Counted from the first letter of the stretch, positions 10,001-16,357 are shown. The stretch is 64,000 bases of DNA from Verrucomicrobiota bacterium (GCA_016235595.1 JACRJX010000039.1:124001-188000); one strand, 5' to 3'. Numbers and translations are program-made. Notes: generated by a model from the letters alone, not told the origin.

Positions 10001-10723
10001 CAGCGGCGCATCGCCACTGATGAAGTGGACCGGTCCCGGCACGTGCAGGTGCTCGCGCGCCCACGCGGGGTCGTCGGCGAACACGAAGAATTCAGGCGCC
10101 TGAAGCCGCTCGCATATGTGCACAATGGCTTTTTGGTAGTAATCGAGGGTACAGGCGCCGTGAAAACTGATCGCGTGAGCGTTGGTGCTATTCCCGTCCG
10201 CGCTCACGCCATGAAGCCGGCGGCAGTGGATGGCAACGGCATTGGCCGCAACAATGCGTTTTTGCCACTCCTTGCCGGCAGGACTCCACGCGGATGGTTT
10301 GAGATCGAATTCGCGGCGAATCAACTCCGCGTGCGGGGTGAAATATTTCTCATTCTGCCAGTAGCCATCGAAACAGGCGACCGGCGGAGCTTCCTGAACT
10401 CGCGCATCATGGCGGAATTCCATCTCCGTCGGCTCGACCACCAGGGAACGCTGCCAATAGGGCCGGCCCGCTTCCTCCCGTTGCCGTTGGCTGAGTTGGT
10501 TGTAGAACTCCATCAACTCCTCCAGCGACAGCACGCGCGCCTGAACCGCGAACGGGTCGAGCGCGTAGGTTCGCTGGTAGAAATCGCCACGGAAGCCGGT
10601 GACCGCATCCAGCGCGAGCGGCGCTTTCCGTTGCAGGGAGAGGCTGCGCCCGAGCGCATACTGGAACATCTGGTTCCCCAGTCCGCCTTTCAACTTGATG
10701 AGAATCATGGGCGCACGTTTCAT
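1028..10723 (-). CDS. Giant multidomain glycosyltransferase (3231 aa; GT11 + 4 GT2 + 3 GT4 + TPR)
   Basis: One uninterrupted frame with this order. A GT11 alpha-1,2-fucosyltransferase-like domain (5-305) has KGGLGNQMFQYA and NSTFSWWAAWL. A GT2 domain follows (324-560; VSVVIPCFKQ, LDADD at 411), then TPR repeats (585-765). Next are a second GT2 (782-1010; YDDDD at 868), a GT4 (1108-1480), a third GT2 (1502-1720; LNNDT at 1587), a GT4 (1789-2200) and another GT4 (2210-2575; RGEGFGLPVLEAMACGLPV). It ends with TPR (2595-2670), a fourth GT2 (2693-2860; LDADE at 2771) and TPR (2880-3150). No membrane segments were seen, so it is probably cytoplasmic. It starts 3 bases after the stop of the 1216-aa glycosyltransferase gene, in the flagellin operon, so building or attaching an O-glycan on flagellin is the likely role (inference). 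Surface polysaccharide synthesis is the alternative. Confidence 0.88.
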   Translation of the reverse strand: MKRAPMILIKLKGGLGNQMFQYALGRSLSLQRKAPLALDAVTGFRGDFYQRTYALDPFAVQARVLSLEELMEFYNQLSQRQREEAGRPYWQRSLVVEPTEMEFRHDARVQEAPPVACFDGYWQNEKYFTPHAELIRREFDLKPSAWSPAGKEWQKRIVAANAVAIHCRRLHGVSADGNSTNAHAISFHGACTLDYYQKAIVHICERLQAPEFFVFADDPAWAREHLHVPGPVHFISGDAPLRDYEELRLMSLCRHHVIANSTFSWWAAWLAGHKDQIVIAPTKWLNSAKLDTAGVCPASWLRLSGEPDPTAVKPAAAPKPHRPAVSVVIPCFKQAHFLPEAVESVVRQTFKDWEVIVVNDGSPDNTRAVFHQMRKRWPAAHLYYIEKPNGGLAEARNTGISAARGRYILPLDADDRIEPAYLEKTVRVLDGNPAVAIAYTDARFFGATDKLHIVGDLEFPKLLEVNQINYCSLYRRGAWEQVGGYNPNMLWGYEDWDLWIGCVERGLRAHHVREPLFCYRVKEGSMITHALKHDRELRSQIVMNHPKLFSPQAKEDASKVLAEAAAARMVSTLPDTSDAVSKTEPYLEEAQAAFDRGDLAAACNALREAVAVAPYPIIILQALGSLLFRSNHLEEASATFDRALTLAPQDVALLMQKAVTALKLGDVAAFEKALGRALELDPRNREARRLLARLNIEAGRYLDAAKGFVELADELPDDVEIWLALGTCLAKLNDTDNARTAFQRVLELAPDNVLARENLDALATNPATPAAGTQPANDSDPVLSVVITTYNRPDLLARCLAGFESQSLEPSQFEIIVVDDGSETPAEAVVSKFAGKLRVNYRYQANSGLAAARNAGIALARGTIIVPYDDDDVPHTDCLREHLEFHRRHPAVEDAMLANLEWLPGMEVTPLMHYVTEVDPRLWCLKGLKPGQQLPFGYLWGGCSSYKKELIQRAGGFDTRFRFGYEDTEAELRMRRHGLRVWWHPAARNLVANGVTYETFCRRCYRQGRSLRVFLQMYPGDPQVKAYSDITDAHEIVARTEPVIRSQQPLIASLLNAGWSLPEKSSDAKKESLELLHQLLFLSFEYWKNKGILDSAIEPSPTAAGAVHRVLVIAPELPAHDRASGAFRLFHLVKLLREAGNQVTFLARAAAGGLDPKPYINDLLALGVEVIPCDPDKIEARWGMKVNSPRVDLKRLFAERRFDVAYIYFYEVAEQYADEIRAISPKTKIVVDSVDIHFLREERRAELEKNPQLAAQAKITRERELAVYGKADLALTVTDADANTLRKVLPRANIGVLPNVHPVPSKPTTFDQRRDLLFVGGFQHHPNVDAMLHFVREIWPQVAKRLSDAKLFIVGDRPPQEIQQLAGDRIVVTGFVPSVEPYLSRCRVSVAPLRYGAGMKGKIGEAAAAGLPVVSSSIGVEGMGLCDNQQALVADTPKAFAEAIVRLYQDATLWQRLSEAGREFILSRYSPAVVGKTFNSMLDELSPRSSGDASAQDEKPDFSIIIPTLNNLALTKQCLQAIRETAAPCQYEIIVVDNGSTDGSAAFFAEGEKLGRLRVVTNKPGRNYSASNNQGAALARGKYLVFLNNDTKPLTGWLQALRETFEADPAVGVQGGKLLYPNGTIQHAGIVYGQIHPQVRQHYHIYLCRKADDPCVNRAREFQMVTGAMLAMRRELFERVGGFDNAYEFGHEDLDLCLAARAAGSKVWFNPKSVAYHFESMTKKQVGLEKFELKHDQPDSMDYKNRQRFMQKWAHQLRCDADDYYQQDGEQSPFAARNAAVAQPAGKKQHVLFTMYGWADEGGGTILPRQIAKALVQRGHRVSVICAAAQPKPGKPAYHVEESTDDGVKLYAIYNRPALFYDADHPEREMDDPEMRRVFRRLVDKLKPDIAHYHSLLNFSLGMVDELHRAGVPAVYTSHNYWPICPRMYLFKERLELCPGPSEDGSRCAACVGQNGRAGDFARRLQRGREAFREQVGRHLAVSHRVRELFIRSGHAADRIQVLQQQPQTVEALWSEVGSKRKIIGQLDRPLRVGFIGSLYPQKGVHVLIQALQAFQPGEVEAHCFGNVPVEYGELLKKFDQKHLARFHGAYEPGQLPRLLADMDVMVVPSVWEDCAPLVVAEALAARCPAIGSRIGGIPDFIEDGVTGFLFRAGDPAELASVLRRFIADTALLGRLQANIHPPKGFGRYLDELEQHYREVIAESDKKTSVTVVWEGSQFVHHSLALINRELCLNLIEAGHEVSILPYEPDQFSPEADGRFAPLAQRVCKPLSRGPDVHVRHQWPFNPQRPPKGKWVVIQPWEFGCVPKAWVPVLRDQVDELWVPSEFVRDCYVKSGVPAGKVVVVPNGIAEDKFRPDLTPLTLPTRKTFKFLFVGGTIHRKGPDVLLKAYLDAFRASDDVCLVIKDFGGKSVYSGQTLESQIKQAQAQPDAPEIVYLNSELSPEDLPRLYAACDCLVHPYRGEGFGLPVLEAMACGLPVIVTAGGSTDGFVTDDYGYKIPAQRRSIGRKVGDIELAGEGWLLEPDDRALAERMKWVVSHRAEAKQMGRKASDHVRREWTWSRVAAIAGERLVKLAAEKPRTTTALAQPLPAVAKLGDLAEAKELQRQKQYLPAWNAALAAIQIRPFHPEAFLLLAEVARAAGDVNQARRCAQRAHDMVPDWKPARKLLKSLTGTSRAATATWPAAPEASSSPRLSVCVIARNEEKFLAQCLASVRDLAYQIVVVDTGSTDRTAEIAREHGAEVHSFAWCDDFSAARNAAHEHVTGDWVLILDADEVLAPDSREQLLKEMRVPNAIAYRIPIVNVGEEREGCCYVPRLFRNAPGLFFVGRVHEQIFTSVEARRKDWGLENALGKTTLIHHGYTKAVIKDRRKVERNLRLLEQAIAEVPNEPSLLMNYGLDLVNDGQLDAGLEKYAEALRLMSAQSAQATTPEVRERLLTLYSSHLIRARRFADVATVLQSPVARAHGLTATLHFNSGLSCIELGRFDEAAEHMRQCLAKRDKSTLTPAAKEVRRGGPQHCLAICLVNQKKPAAAEEQFLAALAEDPASKPIRFDFARFLASANRRVEALKQLHALVEEHADDATLWHFGGQIALSQPEFAEFAADWTGEAVKHLPQDPAVLLQRAEALLLNNNASEALAALEPVNGAATPAHEAVRILCGVLCDRLCRPLFVADESQVSQEFLKRYRWLVAMGASSVIFQLNERIARLRDVLPGAARILGSVMEEAGLAAGR

Positions 10724-10726
10724 GGG

Positions 10727-13700
10727 TCAGTTCCAGGACTTGCTGAGGCGATACCATCCGGACGGCAGCATGTCGTCCATGTTGGTCTCCACATCGTTGA
10801 ACCACGGCTCCGGGACGACGACCAGCTTGTCAGTGGCGGCGCTGAGGAACGCGGCCCACCAGCCGAACGAGCTGTTCGGCAGGACAAAGTGCCGGCAGGC
10901 GGCCATCAGTTGCAGATACGCCGCGAATCGATCACCCTTGTGTTCGTGCCCGACCAGGACGCTCTCGCGTCCGTCCGTCAGGTTCACCGAGGCACACCAC
11001 GCTGGGTCATCGGAGAAGATGAAGAAGCGGCCCCGCGGCACGCGGCGCGCCACCAGAGCGCTGGCCGCGCGGAAATAGGCGTCATCGCAGTAGCCATGAA
11101 ACGCCGTGGCCTCCGGGTTGGCCACGAAATCGGCGCGGCGGACGTTGAGACATACGGCAGGCGCACTGGCAATCTGTTTGCACAAGGCCGACTGCTCGCC
11201 GGTGAGCGGCTGCGCGAAGCGGAAACTCTCGCAAATCTCGTCCTCGACGCCGTCAAAGTAGCGCGGGCTCTGCCAGTAGCCGTCCAGATACACATCAGCC
11301 GGCAAGCTGGCGAACTCCGGATCGTAATGGAAATACTTCTGCCCGAAGACCCGGAGGTTGTTTTTCAAGCCGGACGCGTCGTCTTCCACCTCGCAGTCGG
11401 GCACAAGCTTGAAGATGTCGAGGTCGTAATCGCGATAGGTGAAGTTCGGCCGCGGTGTGCGATCACGCAGGAAACTCAGGTCAAGGACAAGCCGCGCGTT
11501 GTGCCGTCGCGCCAAGGCCAGACCGGCGGCATATTCGAACATCTGGTTGCCCATGCCGCCCTGGAGCTTGACCACAACCAAGCCTTGCTTATGGATGGGT
11601 CTGGCGGAGCCTTGGGTAGTCGCGGGCTGCGAGACGGAGGTTGTCGAGCTTGCGCCGCACTTGGCGCGGTGCATGCGGAGGTAGAATTCCTCCCACTGGT
11701 CGACCACGGCGTCCCACGTCAGGCGTTCCTTCCACTCCTGCCAACCCTCGGTCGCGAGCCGGTCGTGTTCGGACTTATCCCCGAGCAGGCGGTTGGCATG
11801 TGACGCCATTTCTTCCGGCGCGCACACAATACCGCCTTTCCACTCACGAACGTTGCCGCAGTCGGTGGAGATGAACGGCGTCCGCGACGCCTTGGCTTCG
11901 ATGATCACCAGCGGCGACGCCTCAATCTCCGATCCGAACAGGAACAAGTCAGCCGCTTGAAAGGCCGCGACCGTGTCGGCGCGCGACACATCCACCAGAA
12001 AACGCACATCCAACCCGCGCGCCAGTTCCCGCAGGCGCGGCAGTTCCTCGCCGTGCTTGCCGACCAGCACCAGCGTCGTATCGGGCCGGTTCATGGCGCG
12101 GAAGCATTCCACCACGCGCTGGTGGCCTTTGCCGGGATAGAAATTGGCCACGCACAGCGCAATATGACGGGTGCCGACCTGAAATTTGGCGCGGAAGTCC
12201 ACCGCCGGCGGCTGGAGAAACTCCGCCGCCTCACAGCCGTTTGGAATCACGACACCGTTGGCAAGGCCAAGCCGCTGGCCGTAGGTGAAGTCCTTGTAGA
12301 GCGCAGAGTGATACACTGCCGCGTCGTAGCGCGGCAGGACCGCAGGCAGGGTCTTCCTAAAATAATCGCCGAACTCCGGCCAGCGCAGCGTCTGGGGATC
12401 GAGCAGCGCCGAGTAGCCGCAAGGCGCGATGATGTTCGCCCGGCGCGGCGTGCCGGCGCTGACACCGTCGAACGCAAGGTCGGTGGCCCACTGCTGGGCC
12501 GCGTAGTTCATCATCACGTCGGCGGGGAAATCGCGCAGGAACTGCTGGTAGCGCGCCGCCTCGCCGTGGATACCCGTGGCCATCTTTCCGTTGACGGCAA
12601 ATTCCTCGATGCGAACGCCGTTCAATTCGCGGCATTGGCGTTCAGCGAGCTGCTGCGTGGCCACCGTCACCCGATGGCCGCGCCGGACCAGTTGCTCGGA
12701 GATTTTCTGGACAACGAGTTCCGCGCCTCCCACGTGGGGCGCATAGAACTCGACCGTGTGGAGGATGTTCAACGGCTTGCGCGACGCAACAGGGCGCGCT
12801 GCCGGCGCCACCACAGTGGATTGCCGGCGGTAATTCGCGCGGATTTCCTGAGCGAGCTTTTCCTGGGCCTGCGCGCGTGTGCTGCCGACGCTCTGGGGGT
12901 GGAGGCGGATTTTGTGGAGCACTTCCGGCAGGTTCGCCAACTGGAACCCCGCGAGCAACGCGCGGGCGAAGAAGTCGTAGTCATCCACGCTCCGGAATTC
13001 CTCGCGATAGCCGCCGATGGCCGCAAACACCTCGCGCCGGATGAGCGCCGCGCTGTTGATCATCGAGTTGACTTCGCCAAACGTCGCACGGACCCGGTCC
13101 GGTTCGTGCTCGATCGGCGGACGGCCCAGGTGCCGACCCGCGTCGTTGAAGTATTCGGCAACGCAACCGACAATGGCGCATTCTGGGTGTGTCTCCAGAT
13201 GCGCCACCAGCCGCGCGAGTTTGTCTGGAAGCGACAAATCATCGCTGTCGTGATTCAGCAGGTAGCGCGACGCTGGATGCGTGTGACGGATGGCGTCGTT
13301 GCGGGTCTCGACCTCGCCCCGGTGTGGCAAGGCGAGCACACGGACGCGGGCATCGCGCGACGCGTATTCGCGCGCAATCGCCAGTGTGCCGTCGGTTGAG
13401 CCGTCGTCCGCAATGATCAGTTCGAAATCGCGCCAAGTCTGAGCCAGCAGGGAATCGAACGTCGCGGCCAGATAGCGCTCCCGGTTGTAGGCCGGCATGA
13501 AGATGCTGACGGCTGGCGCAGTTTTCAGAGGCAGTTTTGCATTGGCGACCCCAAGCGTCACGTCAGGCCCGCGGGTGATATCCGATCGCGGTGGCGCAGA
13601 GTCGTCTGGTGCCAGGGTACCCAAGTGCTTTTCTATCTTGTCGCGCCACACAGCCCAGAGCCGCAGTTCACTCTCCGACTCATCTACAAGGGAAGCATGA

Positions 13701-14377
13701 AGGAGTTCGGCGGTCCTCTGCCGCATGTCGGCGACGGTTGATGTGGCCGTCTTCTCCGCATGGACCGTGATGTTGCGGAACATCTTCCACTGGCTGTGTT
13801 CAAACCGCAGGTTGCCAAAACCCAGGGCACCCAGCACGCGGCGGAATCGCGCCTCATCCCAGCCGTCTTGATGAACCGCCCAGGGCGCCTCGTGTGAGCC
13901 GAACAAGTGGCGGACAACCGCCTGCTTTTCCTCAAACGTGGACTGGGGTGATTTCAACAGCCCCACGCAGGCCTCAAGATCGGGGGTTTCGATGAGGAGC
14001 TTGCCGCCAGGTCTCAGCCACCAATGCCATTCGCACAGCAAGGCGAGCGCCGTCGCGCGATCGAAATGCTCGAATACGTGGTGCAGCCGGACTTCGTCAA
14101 CACTCGCCGGCGGCAACCGCATCTGTGTGATGTCCGCGTAAACATCCGCCGCGGGACGTTGTTGCACCGTGTGTTCGGCGGGTGGGTAATCAACGTTGAC
14201 GTAGTCTGCCAGCCGCTGTTCGCCACATCCCAGGTGCAAGCGCAACGGACCCGCAGGTTTCAGGGACCGCAGCTCACTCAGCGCGGCGCGGGGTCTTTGG
14301 ACATCAAGAGCCACGCGGGCACCGTCGTCGGGGGACGCGAGGGTCGCCTCCAATGTTGGCCGCGCAGCTGACTTCAT
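10727..14377 (-). CDS. Multidomain methyltransferase / GT2 / GT4 / GT11 sugar-transfer protein (1216 aa)
   Basis: The domain order read from the protein starts with a class I SAM-methyltransferase-like fold (about 44-205; motif I LHLGCGE, then LRPGGKLLIETPD). A GT2 domain follows (288-520; VSIFMPAYNRE, DSDD at 377-380). Next is a GT4 domain (535-900; PHVGGAELVV, then SEIEASPLVIIEAKA). The C-terminus is a GT11 fucosyltransferase-like domain (932-1213) with KLQGGMGNQMFEYA, NVRRADF near 1078 (the HxRRxD-type motif) and NSSFGWWAAFLS. The GT11 module resembles the N-terminal domain of the downstream giant protein, which suggests duplication or shared sugar chemistry. The gene lies between flagellin 1 and the giant glycosyltransferase on the same strand, so it probably acts on flagellin in the cytoplasm before export. 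Donor sugars and acceptor cannot be read from the sequence. Confidence 0.87.
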   Translation of the reverse strand: MKSAARPTLEATLASPDDGARVALDVQRPRAALSELRSLKPAGPLRLHLGCGEQRLADYVNVDYPPAEHTVQQRPAADVYADITQMRLPPASVDEVRLHHVFEHFDRATALALLCEWHWWLRPGGKLLIETPDLEACVGLLKSPQSTFEEKQAVVRHLFGSHEAPWAVHQDGWDEARFRRVLGALGFGNLRFEHSQWKMFRNITVHAEKTATSTVADMRQRTAELLHASLVDESESELRLWAVWRDKIEKHLGTLAPDDSAPPRSDITRGPDVTLGVANAKLPLKTAPAVSIFMPAYNRERYLAATFDSLLAQTWRDFELIIADDGSTDGTLAIAREYASRDARVRVLALPHRGEVETRNDAIRHTHPASRYLLNHDSDDLSLPDKLARLVAHLETHPECAIVGCVAEYFNDAGRHLGRPPIEHEPDRVRATFGEVNSMINSAALIRREVFAAIGGYREEFRSVDDYDFFARALLAGFQLANLPEVLHKIRLHPQSVGSTRAQAQEKLAQEIRANYRRQSTVVAPAARPVASRKPLNILHTVEFYAPHVGGAELVVQKISEQLVRRGHRVTVATQQLAERQCRELNGVRIEEFAVNGKMATGIHGEAARYQQFLRDFPADVMMNYAAQQWATDLAFDGVSAGTPRRANIIAPCGYSALLDPQTLRWPEFGDYFRKTLPAVLPRYDAAVYHSALYKDFTYGQRLGLANGVVIPNGCEAAEFLQPPAVDFRAKFQVGTRHIALCVANFYPGKGHQRVVECFRAMNRPDTTLVLVGKHGEELPRLRELARGLDVRFLVDVSRADTVAAFQAADLFLFGSEIEASPLVIIEAKASRTPFISTDCGNVREWKGGIVCAPEEMASHANRLLGDKSEHDRLATEGWQEWKERLTWDAVVDQWEEFYLRMHRAKCGASSTTSVSQPATTQGSARPIHKQGLVVVKLQGGMGNQMFEYAAGLALARRHNARLVLDLSFLRDRTPRPNFTYRDYDLDIFKLVPDCEVEDDASGLKNNLRVFGQKYFHYDPEFASLPADVYLDGYWQSPRYFDGVEDEICESFRFAQPLTGEQSALCKQIASAPAVCLNVRRADFVANPEATAFHGYCDDAYFRAASALVARRVPRGRFFIFSDDPAWCASVNLTDGRESVLVGHEHKGDRFAAYLQLMAACRHFVLPNSSFGWWAAFLSAATDKLVVVPEPWFNDVETNMDDMLPSGWYRLSKSWN

Positions 14378-14426
14378 CCTTGATCCGTCCTTGCGTTGCC
14401 GCCTCGGGGCGGCGTGGGCTGCTTGT

Positions 14427-14451
14427 GGGCCGCTGTCGATTACAGCGGCCC
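14427..14451 (-). terminator. Hairpin downstream of flagellin 1 (attenuator or mRNA-stabilising stem)
   Basis: A perfect 10-bp inverted repeat, GGGCCGCTGT (14427-14436) and ACAGCGGCCC (14442-14451), has a 5-base loop. It lies between the flagellin 1 stop and the glycosyltransferase gene. On the minus strand no T-run follows, so it is not a clean intrinsic terminator for flagellin. On the plus strand GTTTT follows. Partial termination, or protection of the abundant flagellin mRNA from 3' decay, would explain high flagellin and low glycosyltransferase expression from one promoter. This function is inferred. Confidence 0.5.
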
Positions 14452-14512
14452 GTTTTGAGGGCAGCGCTCAACGCCAGGTCGGGCCAGAGCGCCGCCCGTG
14501 AACCGGTCGGGC

Positions 14513-15316
14513 TTACTGGAGCAGTTTCAACACGTTTTGCGGTATCGAGTTGGCCTGCGCCAACATGGCCGTGCCGGACTGCACAAGAATGTTGTAGCGC
14601 GCATACTGCGTGGCTTCTTCGGCAACGTCCACGTCCTTGATGCGCGAACTGGCGGCGGTGAGATTCTCTTTGCTGATCGCCAATTGGTCGGAGGTGTAGT
14701 TGAGCCGCGCCTGGAAAGCTCCGATCGTGGAGCGATCGTTCGCCAACTGGCTGATGGCAGTTCGAACATTGATCAGCGCAGCTGCGGCCAGCGACGCCGT
14801 CGAGATGTTCGCGCCGGTGGCATCGGTATAAGCCGACACGCCGAGGCTGATGCCGCTCATGGTGAACGTGCCGCCCTCGGAATCGATGGTGACGCCCAGA
14901 TTGGCGGAGGAGAACAGTGTGACACCATTGAAATCCTTCGACGCAGCGCTGGTGATGTAGGATCCCAATTGCTGATATTCCGCATTGTAGAGAGAGCGGT
15001 CCGCATCGGTCTTGGTCACGTCCTGCGCAAGCATCGAGAGCTCACTCATGCGGTCAAACGCGGAGGCGATCTTTTTGAGGTAGCCGTCCTGGGTTTGAGT
15101 GAATGAAATCGCATTGGCAACGTTGCTCTTGGCGGCACTGATACGGTTGACCTGTGCGTCCAATCGCGAGGCAACCGCCAAGCCGGCGGCGTCATCCGCG
15201 GGATCAACGATCTTTGATCCGGAACTGAGCCGGGAGAGTGATTTCGAGAGTGCGGCAGTGCTGGACTGCAAGTTTCTGGCAGCGGCCTGCGCCTGTATGT
15301 TGGTGTTGATGACCAT
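14513..15316 (-). CDS. fliC: Flagellin 1
   Basis: A 267-residue flagellin, the filament subunit exported by the flagellar type III system. The N-terminal D0/D1 helix is classic (MVINTNIQAQ..., then LSSGSKI and AGLAVASRLDAQ). The C-terminal D1/D0 ends with ARYNILVQSGTAMLAQAN and LKLLQ. The variable middle is very short, so the protein is close to a bare D0-D1 core; glycans could supply surface bulk. It closely resembles the second flagellin at 56196. It starts 11 bases after the csrA stop, behind AGGAAAGGA four bases before the ATG. That purine tract doubles as ribosome site and possible CsrA target. It shares an operon with fliW and csrA upstream and the sugar-transfer genes downstream. Confidence 0.95.
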   Translation of the reverse strand: MVINTNIQAQAAARNLQSSTAALSKSLSRLSSGSKIVDPADDAAGLAVASRLDAQVNRISAAKSNVANAISFTQTQDGYLKKIASAFDRMSELSMLAQDVTKTDADRSLYNAEYQQLGSYITSAASKDFNGVTLFSSANLGVTIDSEGGTFTMSGISLGVSAYTDATGANISTASLAAAALINVRTAISQLANDRSTIGAFQARLNYTSDQLAISKENLTAASSRIKDVDVAEEATQYARYNILVQSGTAMLAQANSIPQNVLKLLQ

Positions 15317-15320
15317 GGCT

Positions 15321-15329
15321 TCCTTTCCT
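15321..15329 (-). promoter_or_regulatory. Ribosome site / possible CsrA site of flagellin 1
   Basis: The minus strand reads AGGAAAGGA, then four bases, then the flagellin ATG; the tract overlaps the csrA TAG stop. It holds two GGA cores, the recognition element of CsrA, within the Shine-Dalgarno region. Exactly the same nine bases at the same distance precede flgE (40055-40063). Confidence 0.55.
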
Positions 15330-15660
15330 ATTGGTTATTTCGAGGGTTCGTATCTTCTGATTGGATCTTTGCGGGTAACGTCGGCTCGGACGACGGCTTC
15401 TTCTGATCGGATGCCGAGGAGGGCATCGCTAGTGGCATGACATTCTCACGCAATAGCTTGGGCACCACAACGTGCGGGTTGATGAGGGCCTGTTGGTTGG
15501 ACCTCTGAATCTCCTCGTAGACTTCCCGCCGGTGCACGGGCACATCGGCTGGAGCCGAAATGCCCAACTTCACTACATCACCGTCCAGCCGGACAATCTT
15601 CACAACGATCCGACCGTCAATGACGATGCTCTCGTTGATCTTGCGGGCCAGAACCAGCAT
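15328..15660 (-). CDS. csrA: Carbon storage regulator CsrA, with extended C-terminal tail
   Basis: CsrA is a dimeric RNA-binding protein that blocks translation by binding GGA motifs near ribosome sites. The start is MLVLARKINESIVIDG, with a near-perfect AAGGAGGT six bases upstream, so the longer upstream frame is not used. The RNA-contact residues are present: L4 and R6 in the first strand, and the HRREVYEEI segment near residues 43-51. The core ends near residue 65. Another 45 or so residues (P, S, K, Q-rich) make the protein 110 aa against the usual 60-75. The neighbours fliW (upstream) and flagellin (11 bases downstream) match the partner-switch seen in Bacillus and Campylobacter, where FliW binds CsrA unless flagellin titrates FliW. 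Confidence 0.95.
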   Translation of the reverse strand: MLVLARKINESIVIDGRIVVKIVRLDGDVVKLGISAPADVPVHRREVYEEIQRSNQQALINPHVVVPKLLRENVMPLAMPSSASDQKKPSSEPTLPAKIQSEDTNPRNNQ

Positions 15661-15688
15661 GGCGACCTCCTTGTAGACTGCACGGGAC

Positions 15689-16114
15689 TTAACTGGCAAC
15701 AGGCAGCGGATGCTGTGACGCGTAGTCGGCCGCGTTGGACGGCACAACCTGTTTGCCAATCAATGTATGGCGATTGATGATGACCGGGCCTTTGAGGTTT
15801 ACAGTGGGCTGTCCGCTGGGATGCAGCGTGACAATACTGACGATGAGGGCATCGTCGGGTTTGGTCAACTGTAGCGACTCAACGTCCGCCGGGCTGATAT
15901 CGGGTTGATACTCCGGCGACACGTGCAGCGGCGAAACGCACAAGAACGCCAGACTCGGGTCGTCCAGCATCTGTAGCCATAGGAAAGGCGCCTCGTCGGG
16001 ATGGCTCAAGAGCACATACCGTTTGACGTGTTCGAATCCCAGCAGCCCTATGGGCATGTAGATGGTCGTTTGACCTCTCATATTGGTGTCCTGTGTTTTG
16101 TTTGTCTCTGCCAT
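15689..16114 (-). CDS. fliW: Flagellar assembly factor FliW (CsrA antagonist)
   Basis: FliW binds either flagellin or CsrA, linking cytoplasmic flagellin level to its translation. Diagnostic stretches are MPIGLLGFEHVKRYVLL near the N-terminus, then FLWLQMLDDPSLAFLC, ALIVSIVTLHP and a C-terminal VNLKGPVIINRHTLIGKQVV, all typical of the family. The start is uncertain. ATG at 16114 gives 141 aa. ATG at 16129 lies only about 4 bases after the predicted sigma-54 transcription start. ATG at 16081 is the only one with a clear ribosome site (AGGA, 7-base spacer) and gives 130 aa. It is the first gene of the fliW-csrA-flagellin-glycosyltransferase operon, and csrA starts 28 bases after its stop. Confidence 0.93.
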   Translation of the reverse strand: MAETNKTQDTNMRGQTTIYMPIGLLGFEHVKRYVLLSHPDEAPFLWLQMLDDPSLAFLCVSPLHVSPEYQPDISPADVESLQLTKPDDALIVSIVTLHPSGQPTVNLKGPVIINRHTLIGKQVVPSNAADYASQHPLPVAS

Positions 16115-16143
16115 GATCATCGTCTTCATGTGCTGTATTCGGT

Positions 16144-16159
16144 AGCAGAGGGTGTGCCA
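16144..16159 (-). promoter_or_regulatory. Sigma-54 promoter of the fliW-csrA-flagellin 1 operon
   Basis: The minus strand reads TGGCACACCCTCTGCT, matching the consensus TGGCAC-N5-TTGCT with GG and GC at the required 10-base spacing. The predicted start is near 16133. It belongs to a set of four such sites in front of flagellar genes here. Upstream, between about 16170 and 16200, two imperfect direct repeats (CAGGATCGCG and CAGGATTCGCG on the plus strand) could be activator sites. Confidence 0.8.
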
Positions 16160-16330
16160 CAGGATCGCGAGCGTGCACAGGATTCGCGCAAATCCTCGAA
16201 ATTTGCGGAAATCGTGGGCAAAGGCTGTGCCCGCAGCATACAAAAACAGCTGGAGTCGTTCATCCAAGGCAACTTTTGCCGCACCGCACCCGGCGGGTTT
16301 TTCCTTGGACACAACAGGCAAGATGTCACT

Positions 16331-16357
16331 TAAGCCAAGCTCACCTTCTGCCGATGC
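16331..16357 (+). promoter_or_regulatory. Sigma-28-like promoter of the cheR operon
   Basis: TAAG, 15 bases, then GCCGATGC resembles the FliA consensus TAAA-N15-GCCGATAA, with one mismatch in the -35 and two in the last bases of the -10. The predicted start near 16365 leaves a leader of about 90 bases. The rest of 16115-16456 holds only this and the divergent sigma-54 promoter; no further gene is seen. Confidence 0.6.

Noticed and set aside
9905..11803. Long plus-strand frame (632 codons)
   Set aside because: Runs antisense across two real genes; no family features.
11957..13399. Plus-strand frame (480 codons)
   Set aside because: Antisense shadow of GT4 and GT2 domains of the 1216-aa protein.
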